Shown in pieces: positions 46,029-56,407 of a stretch of 62,000 bases of DNA. The first letter of the stretch is position 1, and each line of letters opens with the position of its first letter. The translations under genes and the position numbers were made by a program. This DNA comes from Cryptomeria japonica. Its lineage: Eukaryota > Streptophyta > Pinopsida > Cupressales > Cupressaceae. The notes beneath the pieces were generated by a model, which saw only the letters and a list, made by a program, of their open reading frames with translations, made no database searches and was not told the DNA's origin. The DNA lies in NCBI RefSeq assembly GCF_030272615.1, contig NC_081408.1:614664476-614726475 (forward strand). The letters run 5' to 3'.

Positions 46029-46040
46029 AAAGGGGGATAT
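46029..46040 (+). other. Polypurine tract of element B
   Basis: AAAGGGGGATAT abuts the 3' LTR at 46041. A second AAAGGGGGAG run lies at about 45897-45906, in the 3' non-coding region that follows ORFX. Confidence 0.85.
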
Positions 46041-46959
46041 TGTTGGCAATTCACACTCATTGGATTCATTTTGTTGTCATTGATGGCAACAAGATCTGAT
46101 GGAAGGCATAAATTGGCACTAGGAGGCATATACTGGTAGATACCAGCATTGGAAGCATTCAGGCCTACACCGGCACCGCCACCGACATCAATACTTCAAG
46201 GAAACCGACATCAAGGAAGATTTATTTAGTAAATCATTTTGTAATTATTGTCGAATATGACATTGAATATCTTTTGTAAATGCATTGTAAGTCGACATAA
46301 GGCATATCATGTGTAATAGGTAAGTCAGTCTGCTAGGTCAATTTAAAAGATAATGAGATGATGGTATTGTGATGGAATAGAGATAGACATATATAGGTAT
46401 AACATAACTGTGAGATGTGAAATACATGTATGGAGATCATTTTTGTATGTGAACATTATATCATGCAATGATCTATAGATAGCTTGGAAAGCATTCTTTG
46501 AGAAGTAATACCGATAATAGTTCAAGTTTGTGAACCGGTACAGAGAAGAACCAGAACCGGAACTCTATCTGGCATAGAAGATGCACTCTTGAGTTCATTT
46601 TCAGTAATTTACTTTGGCAGAAAACTTGTAGTCAGTGAGGCTCTTTAGTGATGAGCAGTATGTTCTAGGCAGTGTGCCTTTCTGCAAGTGCATGCCCCTA
46701 TTTTATGTAATATCTTTTCATATGGCCAATGAACTGATATTGTGGGTCACAAATCCTACCGTGGTTTTTCCTCATTGAGGTTTTCCACGTATAAATTCTA
46801 TGTGTTATGGTGTTCATTTATGTGGATGGTTTATTTGCTTCTTGTTATATGCTTATTTGTTTACCGGTACATACATGCATGGTTAAGAGAGTTAAAAACT
46901 GCTCATTCTGACATAACACTGATTCACCCCCCCCCTCTCAGTGTTCTCAGATCCCAACA
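46041..46959 (+). repeat. 3' LTR of element B
   Basis: 919 bp, TGTTGGCAATTC to GATCCCAACA. It differs from the 5' LTR by scattered substitutions and small indels. Confidence 0.9.
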
Positions 46960-48481
46960 CATTTTACTTGGAGAAACAGGAGAGTTGGGGACAATTTTAT
47001 AACTAAAAGACTGGATCATTTCTTGGTTTCTTGCTTCTGGGTTGGTGGTATGTGGTCCTCTTTTTCAGATATTTTGGATTGGAGGGTTTCAGACCATTGG
47101 CCTATTAAGCTCTCTATTTCATCTGCTCAGATTCCTTAGACTCTTCACTTTAAATTTCAGATCATGTGGCTGCAGGATCCTAATATTTATGATTATGTTG
47201 CTCAATGTTAGGGGTATGGTAGAACCTCTCATGGTACTACAATGTATGTCTTTTCTAAGCTTCATCAATTTGTTAAGTCTCATCTTAAGCATTGCAACTG
47301 GCAGTGTTTCAGGAATATTTTTCATGAGAATTATGTTGCACAGGCTGAATTGGATAGCACTACAAGGTCAATTAGAGAAGGGGGGCGATTATGGAGCTTT
47401 TGTAGGAAGAGTCTAGGGCACTGAAGGGTTTCAAGGAATGGGAGTTGCGGAAGGAATTTTTTTGGAAATAGAAGGCTCGTATTGAGTGGCTTTAGGAGGG
47501 CGATAGGAATACTACATTATTTTTCAGCTCTATTATGGCCAGGTGTCATGGTAACTCTATTCCTCATTTGGTTAATGCTAGGGGAGAAATTCTCTATTCT
47601 CTTCATGATATGTCTAAAGAAGTTGTGCAATATTTCACTTCTTTGTTCAGAGAGGATTCATAGGGGAATTTAGCTAAGGAAGCTCAGGTTCTTTCTTGCA
47701 TCCCATCTTTGGTTACTCTGGATATGCAAGATCATCTTATGGGTGAAATTTCTTTGGAGGAACTTGAGGGGATTGTGTTTTAGATGAAGAGAGGTAAGTC
47801 CCCTAGCCCAGATGGCTTCCCGATTGAGTTTTTTCAAGAATTTTGGGACATTGTTAAGCTTCATCTTGTGGAAGTGGTTCAAGAGTCTCAAAGGAGTAAA
47901 TAGATGTTGAGGGCCCTAAATTATACCTTTGTTGCTCTCATTCCCAAATGTGAGGGGGCTAATAGACCGAGTTGCTTCCGTCCCATCTCCCTTTATAATG
48001 TGATTTTTAAAATTATCTCCAAGCCGATAGCTGATAGGCTAAAAAAGTATCTTAAGGTGTTAATCTTTGAGGAATAGAGTCATTTTGTGGCAAGAAGACA
48101 AATTTTAAATGGGGTTGTTATTGCAACAAAAACTATAGATTTTATGGCCAACTCCAGGGATAAGGCTATGTTTATTAAGTTGGACATGGCTAAAGCTTAT
48201 GATAGAGTTCAGTGGTCCTTCCTTCATAATATTCTAGCTACCTTTGGTTTTGGAGAGGAGTGGATTGAATGGGTTATGAGTTGTGTTACATCAGTCTCTT
48301 TCTCTGTCTTAATTAATGGGGAGCATTCAGAGTTTTTTCGTGCCTCCCATGACCTACGGCAGGGGGACCCTCTCTCTCCTTGTTTCTTCTTTTGTGGAAG
48401 GTTCCGATCATTTATTAAGAAGGCATGTAGGTTTGGGCATTATTTGGGGGTTGAAGTGGGGAGATGAGTTACCCCCTTATT
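46960..48481 (+). pseudogene. LINE ORF2: endonuclease end and RT N-terminal half
   Basis: FTWRNRRVGDNFITKRLDHF and SDHWPI (near 47089-47106) finish the endonuclease. After a frameshifted linker, the RT follows with RPISLYNVIFKIISKPIADR, KLDMAKAYDRVQW (48178-48216) and DLRQGDPLSP (48351-48380). These are the RT motifs that precede the FADD box. Stops and frameshifts are frequent. A solo LTR interrupts it at 48482. Confidence 0.88.
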
Positions 48482-49677
48482 TGTTGGCCATTTGGAGGAA
48501 TTGATTATGTGTTGCATTGATGTTTTGCCATTGATGCCAATACTAGTTGTTTGGATGCTTTATTGACACCCTTCTGGTCCCTGTAGGTTGAGTGGTTTCT
48601 GGTTGGTTTGGATCCCACATGATCTGGTAGGCTCTGGTATAGTTTGGTTATGGAATTAGCTTATTCATGATACTCATGATCATATTCAGTAAGTTGGTTT
48701 TGGTCTGGTGATCGGGTGCTATCTTGTTTACGTAGAAGCTTGGTTTCTGGTTCCAGCGAGGGTTTCACCGATAGGACTTTTGATGAAGATCTTTGATGAA
48801 TTGCATAAGTGGTGTTGGTACAACTTCTATTGCAATTTTGGAATGTTATTGGTGATCATGTTCGAGACTTCGCAGATGGAAATCATTGTTGTAGCATGTG
48901 GACCTATATTGGGTCCTAGTTGATCTAGGTTATGGACTGGTTGATGTAACACGTGGATTGGGCCTCTTGATGCGTTTCCAGGATATCTTATGTGTTTTAT
49001 ATTATTTGTTTGGTCTAAGGATGACATGATTTGTAATTATGTAATTAGTTTATTATCTGGTGGCCGACCTAATTGTTCATGGTCAAGGGTTTGTATATAT
49101 AATGTAAGATCTCATTGTAGATTAGAGATATGATAGGTATGGTCAAGGATAAGGAATGTAATGTGTGAATAATGTAATATCATTCAAGCAGAGGATTTTA
49201 TCGATCATTGGAGATCGAATTGGGTTTATGTAAGAGGATTTAGTCCTTCGGTATTGAGCTTAACTGGAACTATACTCAGGCATAGGAGATGTTATATTTT
49301 GCAGTTCAACACTTCTTCGGATTGTAGTCCGGATTTCTATATAATCAGTGAGACTCCTTTTGTGATGAGAAGTGTGCTCTAGGCTATTGGCCTTCCTGCA
49401 AGTGCAGGCCCCTCAATTGTAATTCACATACTTACTGCAGAAGTATTATCTGACTGTGGGTAGGCTTCCCACTGTGGTTTTTCCTTTTACCAGGGTTTCC
49501 ACATATAAATTTTGGTGTCATGTGGATGGTATTTATTCTGTGTTTATTGTTTATGCTTAATTAGTTTAACTGCTATTCCGGTATTAATATTTTTGGTTCT
49601 GGTATTAAAGTTTTAATTGCTAATAGTTCCAGTAATCTGTGACAACTAATTCACCCCCCCTCTTAGTTGTCTTTCAA
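48482..49677 (+). mobile_element. Solo LTR (1196 bp) inserted in the LINE RT
   Basis: It begins TGTTGGCCATTTGG and ends near GTCTTTCAA, flanked by TTATT (48477-48481 and 49678-49682). It carries the same landmarks as the LTRs of elements A and B: AGTGAGACTC, GTGTGCTCTAGG, CCTGCAAGTGCAGG (49395-49408), GGTTTTTCC and a TTCACCCCCCCTC run. It therefore belongs to a related LTR family. No internal region remains, so it is a recombinant solo LTR. Confidence 0.82.
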
Positions 49678-49682
49678 TTATT

Positions 49683-50292
49683 TGAACTGTCTAACATCAT
49701 TCTAATTTGTAGTTTGTAGATAACATTACTTTGATGGGTATGGCTATCATTCATGAGGTTCTAAATATGTGTAGGGTTCTAGATATTTATCTGATGGCCT
49801 CGAAGCAATTGATTATTGAGGACAAGTCTTCCATTTTTTTCTTCAACACTCCGGATGCTATTTAGAGGAGGATTGCTCAAATTCTTCATTTTCAGATTGG
49901 GACCCTCCCCCTGTCTTACCTTGGGATTCCTATATCTATTGGTTAGTTAACTAGGGAAATATGGCAGCCTATCTTGGACAAATTTTGGGTGAGAGTTTCT
50001 CATTGGACCCACCGATGGTTATCCTTTGTAGCCAGAGTTCATTTGCTTAAATCTGTTGTTCAGGCTTTACCCATTTACAGGTGTATGATTTAGGTTGCTC
50101 TGCTGAGGTTTGTTAGGGAGTTGGATACCCTAGCAAGATAGTTTTTATGGGCAGGTAGCCTATTCTTGTCTAAATGGAGCTTGTTCAAATGGGATATTGT
50201 GTGTTGCCCAAAGAAGTATGGTAGTTTGGGACTATGAAAGTTGGTGTTGTCTGGTATGGTCTTGGCTACTAAATTATATTGGTAGTGGTGTG
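49683..50292 (+). pseudogene. LINE ORF2: RT C-terminal half
   Basis: It opens at the catalytic box, which reads FVDN (49713-49724) instead of F(A/V)DD. LPLSYLGIPISIG, HLLKSVVQALPIY, FLWAGS and KYGSLGL follow, the usual thumb-region motifs of plant L1 RT. It is interrupted at 50293. Confidence 0.85.
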
Positions 50293-51849
50293 TGTTGGGA
50301 GTATTTAAAACTGAGTCAATTTTATAGGCCCATTTCAAAATTTTGCCCTGCATTTCTGAATGATTAAAATAAGTCAATTTGAATGCCCTAGTTAGCAAGG
50401 GGGTAAAATGGAGCCAGTTGATTTTCAGAGGGTAAGGCTCAAGATTCATGTCCTACACCTTTCATTTGGCCTATTCAGTGATGTGCAACTTTCAAAATTC
50501 AGTTTGGATAAGTTTGTGAGGTACCTAGTTTGAGGGGTGAGCTGGAAGTGCATTTTAGGCACAAATGCAAATTTTATTGAGTAGCCTACTTTGAGTGATT
50601 ACATCTTTTTCCCTATTGATCATCATGGATAAATTCAAAGTGGATTCAATTCTATGCATAAATGTGAGTTAGTCTACAAAATTTCAAGTCCTAACGAATC
50701 CATTTGCTCAGTTTTCAAAGCCAAATCTATTTGCAGTTTGTGTGGTTTGGCAAGTCCCTGTTTCGACAGCTAGTCGGAGCCCTGTTTCGCATAAGTGTAA
50801 AAGTTGCCTCGGTAAGCATCATGCCATAATGTTTGCTCCGAGTTATTACTGGTATAAATGATGAGCTACGTTTCGAATTTCAAGCCTCTGTCAATCCGTT
50901 TGATCGGTTTTCAAAAGAGCTCATTTTGCCATCAAATTTAGTTATCCATACTTTCAGTGGTATATCAGTTAATGTCGCCATTTTTGTGAGTGCGCCGTTT
51001 GCATCCTGTCAGTTTGGTGATCAAACTAAGAATTCAAAGTTTTAGTATGTACTTAAAGGTACCTGTGTTCCAAATTTGAGGGCCTACGGAGGTTGTTTGA
51101 TATTTTTGAGAAAGGCATCATGTGTTGCCAGGACATTGACTTCATCAGGTCCGGAGTGTCGACAAAGCCAGTTGGGCATTTTCAGAAATTAATATCTCTT
51201 CTCTCGGGACTCATCTTGAGAAACCATTTGGTAGAAGTCATCCTTGTATATCAGAGTACACGCCTATTAGATGGCGAGCTCCAGAAAGGTGTTTTGACAG
51301 GTTTGAAAATTACGTCTTCGCGATTAAATGCGAAAATTGTGGCGTAATTGCCTGAAGGTTGTCAAATGCGGATTAATGATCCAAAAATGATGCCGATTGT
51401 TTCCAGAGGTATGTTTGAGGTCCGTGAAGCATTTCAGAAGTCAGTTGTTTGAAAATGAAATTTTTTTTAGTTAGATCCACTTTGGGGCCCGACCTGGCTC
51501 ATGCCCCTGCATTATTTTTAATTGTGAAATGGTCTGAAATTCATGTTAATGTGTAAGCTATTTGTAGTTGGAGGCAAGAATATTCAGTTTTATTAAGCCA
51601 AGTATATCTTATAATTCAATTGGTATGTGAGTGCAAAGTAAATGGAATGTGCTGTGAGAAGGCCTTTTGAAACATTCACCCAAATGTGTTTTGGCGACTG
51701 GTGCAGCGTTTAAAAGAGGAAATGAACTCCCAACAAGTGCACATTGGTAGCAATCTCCCTTTGCATAGAGTGGTGATTGAAGATAATTAATTAAATCTTT
51801 CAAGCAAATAGCAATGACATTGTAAAAATATAGCAACTCCAGCAGATGT

Positions 51850-52520
51850 ATAAACCAAAACTAGAAGTTGCCAACATCCTTTCCTCCTTGTTTGTGGCAC
51901 GAAATGGCTGGGTAGAGAAGGCATCATCGAATAAAACATAATAAAACTTGTAGATGTAACAATTCTATCCTCTCCTCCCTTGGCCGTGATTTTCTATGGT
52001 GATAGCCAGGTATTGGAAATTTGTATGATGCAAAAATTTCCTCAAGTTTGAAGGTAAACCCCAGCATTCTCCCTCACGTGACTGGTGAAAGGGGGAATTT
52101 TTAAATCAAATTGAAACTTCTCTAGTCTCCCCTCCCTCACGTGGTGTTTGGGAAGCAAAAAAAATAGACTTATTCTTCCTTATTCTCCTTGCTAAACATG
52201 GTGTGGTGGAGGGTTTGCAGAGTATGTCTGTGTGGCTGGAGAAGGGGCTGCAAGTTTAAAAGATTTGAAGCAACTGCTACAAACTGTATCAACTCCTCCC
52301 TTGCGTGGTAGATTAAATTTTTTTCAATGCAAATGAAGATGAGCAAGTGTATGCCCAAGCTCCACCATTCTCCCAACATTCTCCATGTGCGTGGCATGGG
52401 TAGTAACTGCAAATCAAATTCCCCTCTGTGTGGCTGTTTGGAGGCCATATTTAAAATGTAGCAAATGCATTTGGCAGGTGTAAAGCCAATGTTCGCGACC
52501 TTACCAGCATTTTCCCTCCC
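51850..52520. repeat. Degenerate CTCCCTCACGTGG-type repeats
   Basis: Variants of TCTCCCTCACGTGGTGTTTG occur roughly every 60-120 bp (for example near 51880, 51970, 52066, 52130, 52300, 52370, 52425 and 52508). They belong to the non-coding insertion. Confidence 0.5.
52075..52143. promoter_or_regulatory. Two perfect G-box motifs (CACGTG)
   Basis: CACGTG occurs at 52075-52080 and 52138-52143. G-boxes bind plant bZIP and bHLH factors. A role in LTR regulation is only inferred. Confidence 0.35.
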
Positions 52521-52672
52521 TCACATGCTATTTGAAGACCAACATTTTCGATCAAATCTGGAAATCGCCATTAAAACTCAAGAAAAGAGCTCAAAAAATG
52601 CAGCTACAGGAAGATGCATATATCCCACATTGGCTGGGAAGTCATATTTTTTAATGTTTATAAGCAAGAACG

Positions 52673-53245
52673 CATAGTAATAATATGTTTAAGCCATAAA
52701 GGCTTTTGACGGATGGTGCCTATTGGCACCCAAGGTGGGCCCACACGCGAGCATGGATCTCGAGGCAATGGAGGAGGTGATTGGGCGGCGACTAGGTGGA
52801 CCCCACGCAGGCACACTTCCTGAGGTAGACAGGTGGAATTTTGCAGAGAAAAGAAGATTAACTAGTGAGCATGTTCGATGGAGATTGCATAGTAATAATA
52901 TGTTTAAGCCATAAAGGCTTTTGACTGGGCGGCGACCAGGTGGACCCACGCGGGCACGCTTCTCGAGGCAGACAGGTGGAATTTTACAGAGAAAAGCAGA
53001 TTAACTAGTGAGCATGTTTGATGGAGAATGCATAGTAATAATATGTTTAAGCCATAAAGGCTTTTGATGGATGGTGCCTATTGGCGCCCAAGGTGGGCCC
53101 ACACGCGAGCACGGATCCCGTGGCAATAGAGGAGGTGACTGGGCGGCGACCAGGTGGACCCCACGCAGGCATGCTTCCCGAGGGAGATAGGTGGAATTTT
53201 GCAGAGAAAAGTAGATTAACCAGTGAGCATGTTCGATGGAGATCA
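52673..53245 (+). repeat. 215-bp tandem repeat, 3 copies, middle one shortened
   Basis: Each copy starts CATAGTAATAATATGTTTAA (52673, 52888, 53031). Copies 1 and 3 are about 215 bp. Copy 2 is 143 bp and lacks about 72 bp after GCTTTTGAC. The units share GCCATAAAGGCTTTTGA, TGGGCGGCGAC, AGGTGGACC and GTGGAATTTTRCAGAGAAA. Confidence 0.9.
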
Positions 53246-53319
53246 TTGGCTCGCGCTACTTCGCGAAGGGAAGATGAATGCCGGATAAACCCTGTGAAGT
53301 TGTGAAAACCAGGGGGCGC

Positions 53320-53520
53320 ATGGGTGGCAGGTATAGTCAGATGTCCAGCAGGTGGGCCAGGTGAGGTGGTGCAGAGGTGGCAATGATGTGGCACTGAGGT
53401 GGCGTACACATGGCGACCAAGTGATGGATGAGCAAGTGAACATGTGGCAGTGATGAGGTGTCATCCCAGGTGGCACCCAGTGGACCCCATCAGCCAATTA
53501 GATCCTGCCACATGGCAAAG
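53320..53520. repeat. GT-rich degenerate AGGTGGC minisatellite
   Basis: Short variants of GAGGTGGCA / CATGTGGCA recur about ten times. Open frames here are artefacts of the bias. Confidence 0.5.
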
Positions 53521-54640
53521 CGTCAGGAGCATGATCAGAGCCAAAAATTAAAATTAAAATTGTAAATGATATAGTTTCAACTATATTAAATTTCAAAAAA
53601 TTTAAATGATTGAGCACAAATGGGGATTAATTCGCCCAGGGTCTAAATTTTGGCCAAAATATAAAGTGTTATATATTGTCGGAAAGCTCTCAGAATGAGG
53701 AATCCGGTCAGGCAATTAATTTTGACAAATGTGGGATATTTTGGAAGCAGTTTCCATGGGAACGAAATTCATTTAGAGAGGAGACACTTGGCAATTTCAG
53801 TTGCAAACCTAATTTTTCCCTCCTCTTCATATTTCCAATTTCTTCTCATTTGTAATCATCACAAGAATTTTGTAAAAAAGCTCTGGCAAAATATTTTTGG
53901 GGGTTTCTTCTTTCTGGTTCTGAAGGATCATTTTGAGTTAATGTAGATTCAACGATGGACATCAATACACAGATCAAAGCATTCTGATCCTAGATTCTTG
54001 TTGTCTTCTTGTATGTATGATTGGTTTACTAGTGTGGTTAGATAATCCAGGGTTATTTAATTGAATGATTTGCAAGGCAAATTCATGGAGATGTTTTAGG
54101 TTTCTCTCTCAAGGAGGGAGATTAAATATACTTAGCATTTATCTGATAGTAATCAGTAATTCTGCTTGAATTTGATAATTGGGTTTAGCATAAAGATAGA
54201 AATTTATGTATGTCAGGTATATGTAAGTTTAGTGAAATCAGAATGATGAAATGTATGTGGATTTCCAATTTTGAATTCTTATTTAGTCTTAGGTGACTTT
54301 GAAGCCTAGGATAAGGCACTAGAATATTTTGTTGGGTTATATAAGCTTCTTGGAGATCAATAAAAATGATTACAAGCCTTTCTTTCATGTTCAAAGTGAT
54401 AGGGTTTGCAGGGGTTGGTATTTGTCTTCTCTGTAGATCTCCAATCACAGTTATGAAAAGTAATCATAGAAGGTAAACCCACCTAAGCTAGGTGAAAGCT
54501 TGAAGTGTAGAAGGTTTTAGTTCAAACCTTGTTATATGTTGGCTCTTGTTCTGTTTCCTGTTGTTTCTCTCCATAAGTGACAAAGATCTAAGATTCAAGT
54601 AGGGAAAACAAAGCAATTAGAATTTGAGAACAATAGTGTG

Positions 54641-55240
54641 TTGAACAGGATCGAGGTTGGGCTAGGATTTTTTCTCATAAGTATTTCCATGATATTTCTT
54701 AGAAAGAGATCCCTTGCTATCCTCTAACGGGGAAAGGTTCAACAATTTTGACAACTCTCAAGAAGGGACCTGGGTTTATTTTGGATAAGTAAACAGGGGA
54801 TAAAGATCCAGTTTTAGTTTGATTCTTGGGATGGCCATCCCCCTATTATCTCCCAGTTTCCTCATTTGCATAATTTATGCCAGAGATTCTGTGATGCGGG
54901 TTGGTTGAGGGTTAGTGACTTTAAATTTCTATCTTTTTCAGGGACAGTTAATCTCTGCTAGGCAGAAGACTCCTAATGAGTTTCCTCTGAGGGATATGGC
55001 AGAGGACTATGAGGAGTTGTATAATATTCTTTCTGGTAGGTGTTGTTGTTCTCTCATGAGGGAGGATGTCCTCTCGTGGGCTCCCAACCCAAAGGTCTCT
55101 TATATTGTTGCTTCTAGATACCATAGGCTTCTTTCTGAGAGGTTCGAGGGGGTGAAAGTTCAGTGGTGGAAGTGGGTGTGGAACAAGTTTTCTTGGCTGA
55201 AGTGTAATTGCTTTCTCTAGACTCTAGCTTGAAATATGTG
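54641..55240 (+). pseudogene. LINE ORF2: post-RT connector
   Basis: Broken frames carry RIFSHKYFHDIS and GKGSTI, then GWLRVSDFK, FPLRDMAEDYEELYNILSG and VQWWKWVWNKFSW. These resemble the segment between RT and the zf-RVT domain in plant L1 elements. Many stops and frameshifts are present. Confidence 0.65.
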
Positions 55241-55575
55241 CTTGACATGGGATAATATTCAGAAAAGGGGCTTCCAAGGCCCTTCTATGTGCGTTATTTG
55301 TGGATGTGGGGAGGAGGATTCTTCTCACCTATTTTTTCATTGTTCATTTTCTTTGAAGCTCTAGCAGTTTTGGTGGGGTGTTTGGAATCATCCTTGTATT
55401 CATGCTCACTCTCTCATGGAATTTTGGGCTAGAATTGGAAGCCCCCCCTCAGTTTCTACCTTTCTACAAGATGCATGGTATGTTGGGCCTATCTTCTTGT
55501 TGTGGCAAGTATGGCTGGAGAGGAATAGAAGGACCTTAAATGGTGAAAAATTGTAGGTTCATTGGGTGTGGTATA
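55241..55575 (+). pseudogene. LINE ORF2: zf-RVT zinc-binding domain
   Basis: The frame reads CLTWDNIQKRGFQGPSMCVI, then CGCGEEDSSHLFFHC, then WLERNRRTLNGEK. The CxxC...H...C arrangement with HLFFHC is the signature of the zf-RVT region of plant non-LTR elements. It is followed by the RNase H domain. Confidence 0.8.
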
Positions 55576-55759
55576 GAGTTTAAGGTACACTTCACAAGAC
55601 TACTGAGGCTAAGGGGGAGGTTGTGCTTCCTTTGGAAAAGAAGATGTTGTTATGTTGGATAGGTTGGGTATCCATGGGTGGTCATTGGGTTTTGCATGTT
55701 GTAGGAGAAGGTCGCAGGTAAGACAAAGAGTTTAGAGGATGGGGAGATGGAAGCCTCCT

Positions 55760-56266
55760 CCTGTTGACACTTTGAATATTAATACCGATGGCTCTTCCAA
55801 GGGTAATTCGGGGCCTACTGGTATTGGTGGTGTTGGTTAAGACTCTTATGGTTTGGTGGTGTTACTTTTTTTAGTCCATAAGGGTGATCAAACTATCAAG
55901 CTCATGGAAGGTTTGGCGATCCTCCACGCTTTGGAGTAGGCGTATGCTCAGGGGTGGCATAGGATTATATTTGAGTTGGATTCTGAGGTTTTGATTGATT
56001 TTCTTAATAGACAGAATGTGTCAGATGTTAGTTGGAAGTTGACTATGCTGGTGGAGCAGATTTTGCAGATTTGTTCCTTGTTGGAGATGATTTCCTTTGT
56101 CTATATTCCTAGGGAATGGAATGGGGTTGCAGACTGTTTGGCCAAATGGGCCTTTGAGCACTTGGACAGATGGAAGATTGATGAGTGGTCTCAGATCCTT
56201 TATGAGTTGTGTATGGATCTAGAGATGGTTCTTGCTAGGGATAAAGATGGTGATGACACTAGTTGA
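55760..56266 (+). pseudogene. LINE ORF2 C-terminal RNase H (archaeal-like)
   Basis: One frame holds NINTDGSSKGNSGPTGIGG, LMEGLAIL, FELDSEVLIDFL and WNGVADCLAKWA, with catalytic D (55787), E (55907), D (55979) and D (56132) all retained. Only two stops (55838 and 55937) interrupt it before the natural TGA at 56264. This RNase H is a known acquisition of plant L1 elements. Confidence 0.88.
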
Positions 56267-56395
56267 TTGTGTTCTTTTCTTGGTGGACTTTTTGTGCTTT
56301 CCTAGGTTCTTGCCCTTTGTGTGGTTGTAATGCTTTCTTTTGATTAATAAATTTTTAACCCCTTTTAGTCAAAAAAAGAAAAAGAAATAAAATTT
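56267..56395 (+). other. LINE 3' UTR and A-rich tail
   Basis: A short 3' UTR with GATTAATAAATTTTT (polyadenylation-like) ends in an A-rich tail (AAAAAAAGAAAAAGAAATAAAA, with interruptions, 56371-56392). The right target duplication starts at 56396. Confidence 0.85.
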
Positions 56396-56407
56396 ATATT
56401 CTAACCT
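56396..56407 (+). repeat. Right target-site duplication of the LINE
   Basis: ATATTCTAACCT is identical to 31062-31073. CCCTAA-type repeat follows directly. Confidence 0.85.

Larger units (their letters stand above)
40212..46959 (+). mobile_element. Complete pol-less LTR retrotransposon B (gag plus ORFX), 6748 bp
   Basis: LTRs at 40212-41141 (930 bp) and 46041-46959 (919 bp) begin TGTTGG(T/C)AATT and end near GATCCCAA(T/C)A. A perfect 5-bp target duplication, CATTT, flanks it (40207-40211 and 46960-46964). The PBS is a mutated initiator tRNA-Met type, and the PPT is AAAGGGGGATAT. It encodes the same two proteins in the same order as element A, but better preserved. No RT, RNase H, integrase or protease was found. 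It sits in the LINE endonuclease, about 430 bp of LINE downstream of element A. Confidence 0.9.
50293..54635. mobile_element. 4.3-kb insertion in the LINE, probably a giant solo LTR
   Basis: It begins TGTTGGGAGTATTT and ends GAACAATA (perhaps a mutated AACA), between perfect GTGTG repeats (50288-50292 and 54636-54640). No terminal repeat within it, and no gag or pol domain, was found. It holds a 215-bp tandem repeat, GT-rich and C-rich degenerate motifs, and two G-boxes. A very long solo LTR fits best. A decayed non-coding element is an alternative. Confidence 0.65.
31074..56395 (+). mobile_element. L1-type LINE inserted in the telomere-like array, carrying four nested LTR insertions
   Basis: The LINE comprises a 5' UTR, ORF1, ORF2 (endonuclease, RT, zf-RVT, RNase H), a 3' UTR and an A-rich tail. 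A 12-bp target duplication bounds it. Subtracting the four LTR insertions and one TSD copy each, about 6.3 kb of LINE remains, the usual full length of a plant L1. Each junction rejoins conserved LINE protein sequence. Many stops and frameshifts make it inactive. Confidence 0.9.

Noticed and set aside
33086-46959. Autonomous copia elements with hidden pol
   Set aside because: No RT YxDD, integrase HHCC/DDE, protease DSG or RNase H motif could be found in any frame between gag and the 3' LTRs. ORFX fills that space.
52170-53500. Several 60-120 codon frames on both strands
   Set aside because: They fall in the 215-bp tandem repeat and GT-rich minisatellite of a non-coding insertion; none has a domain.
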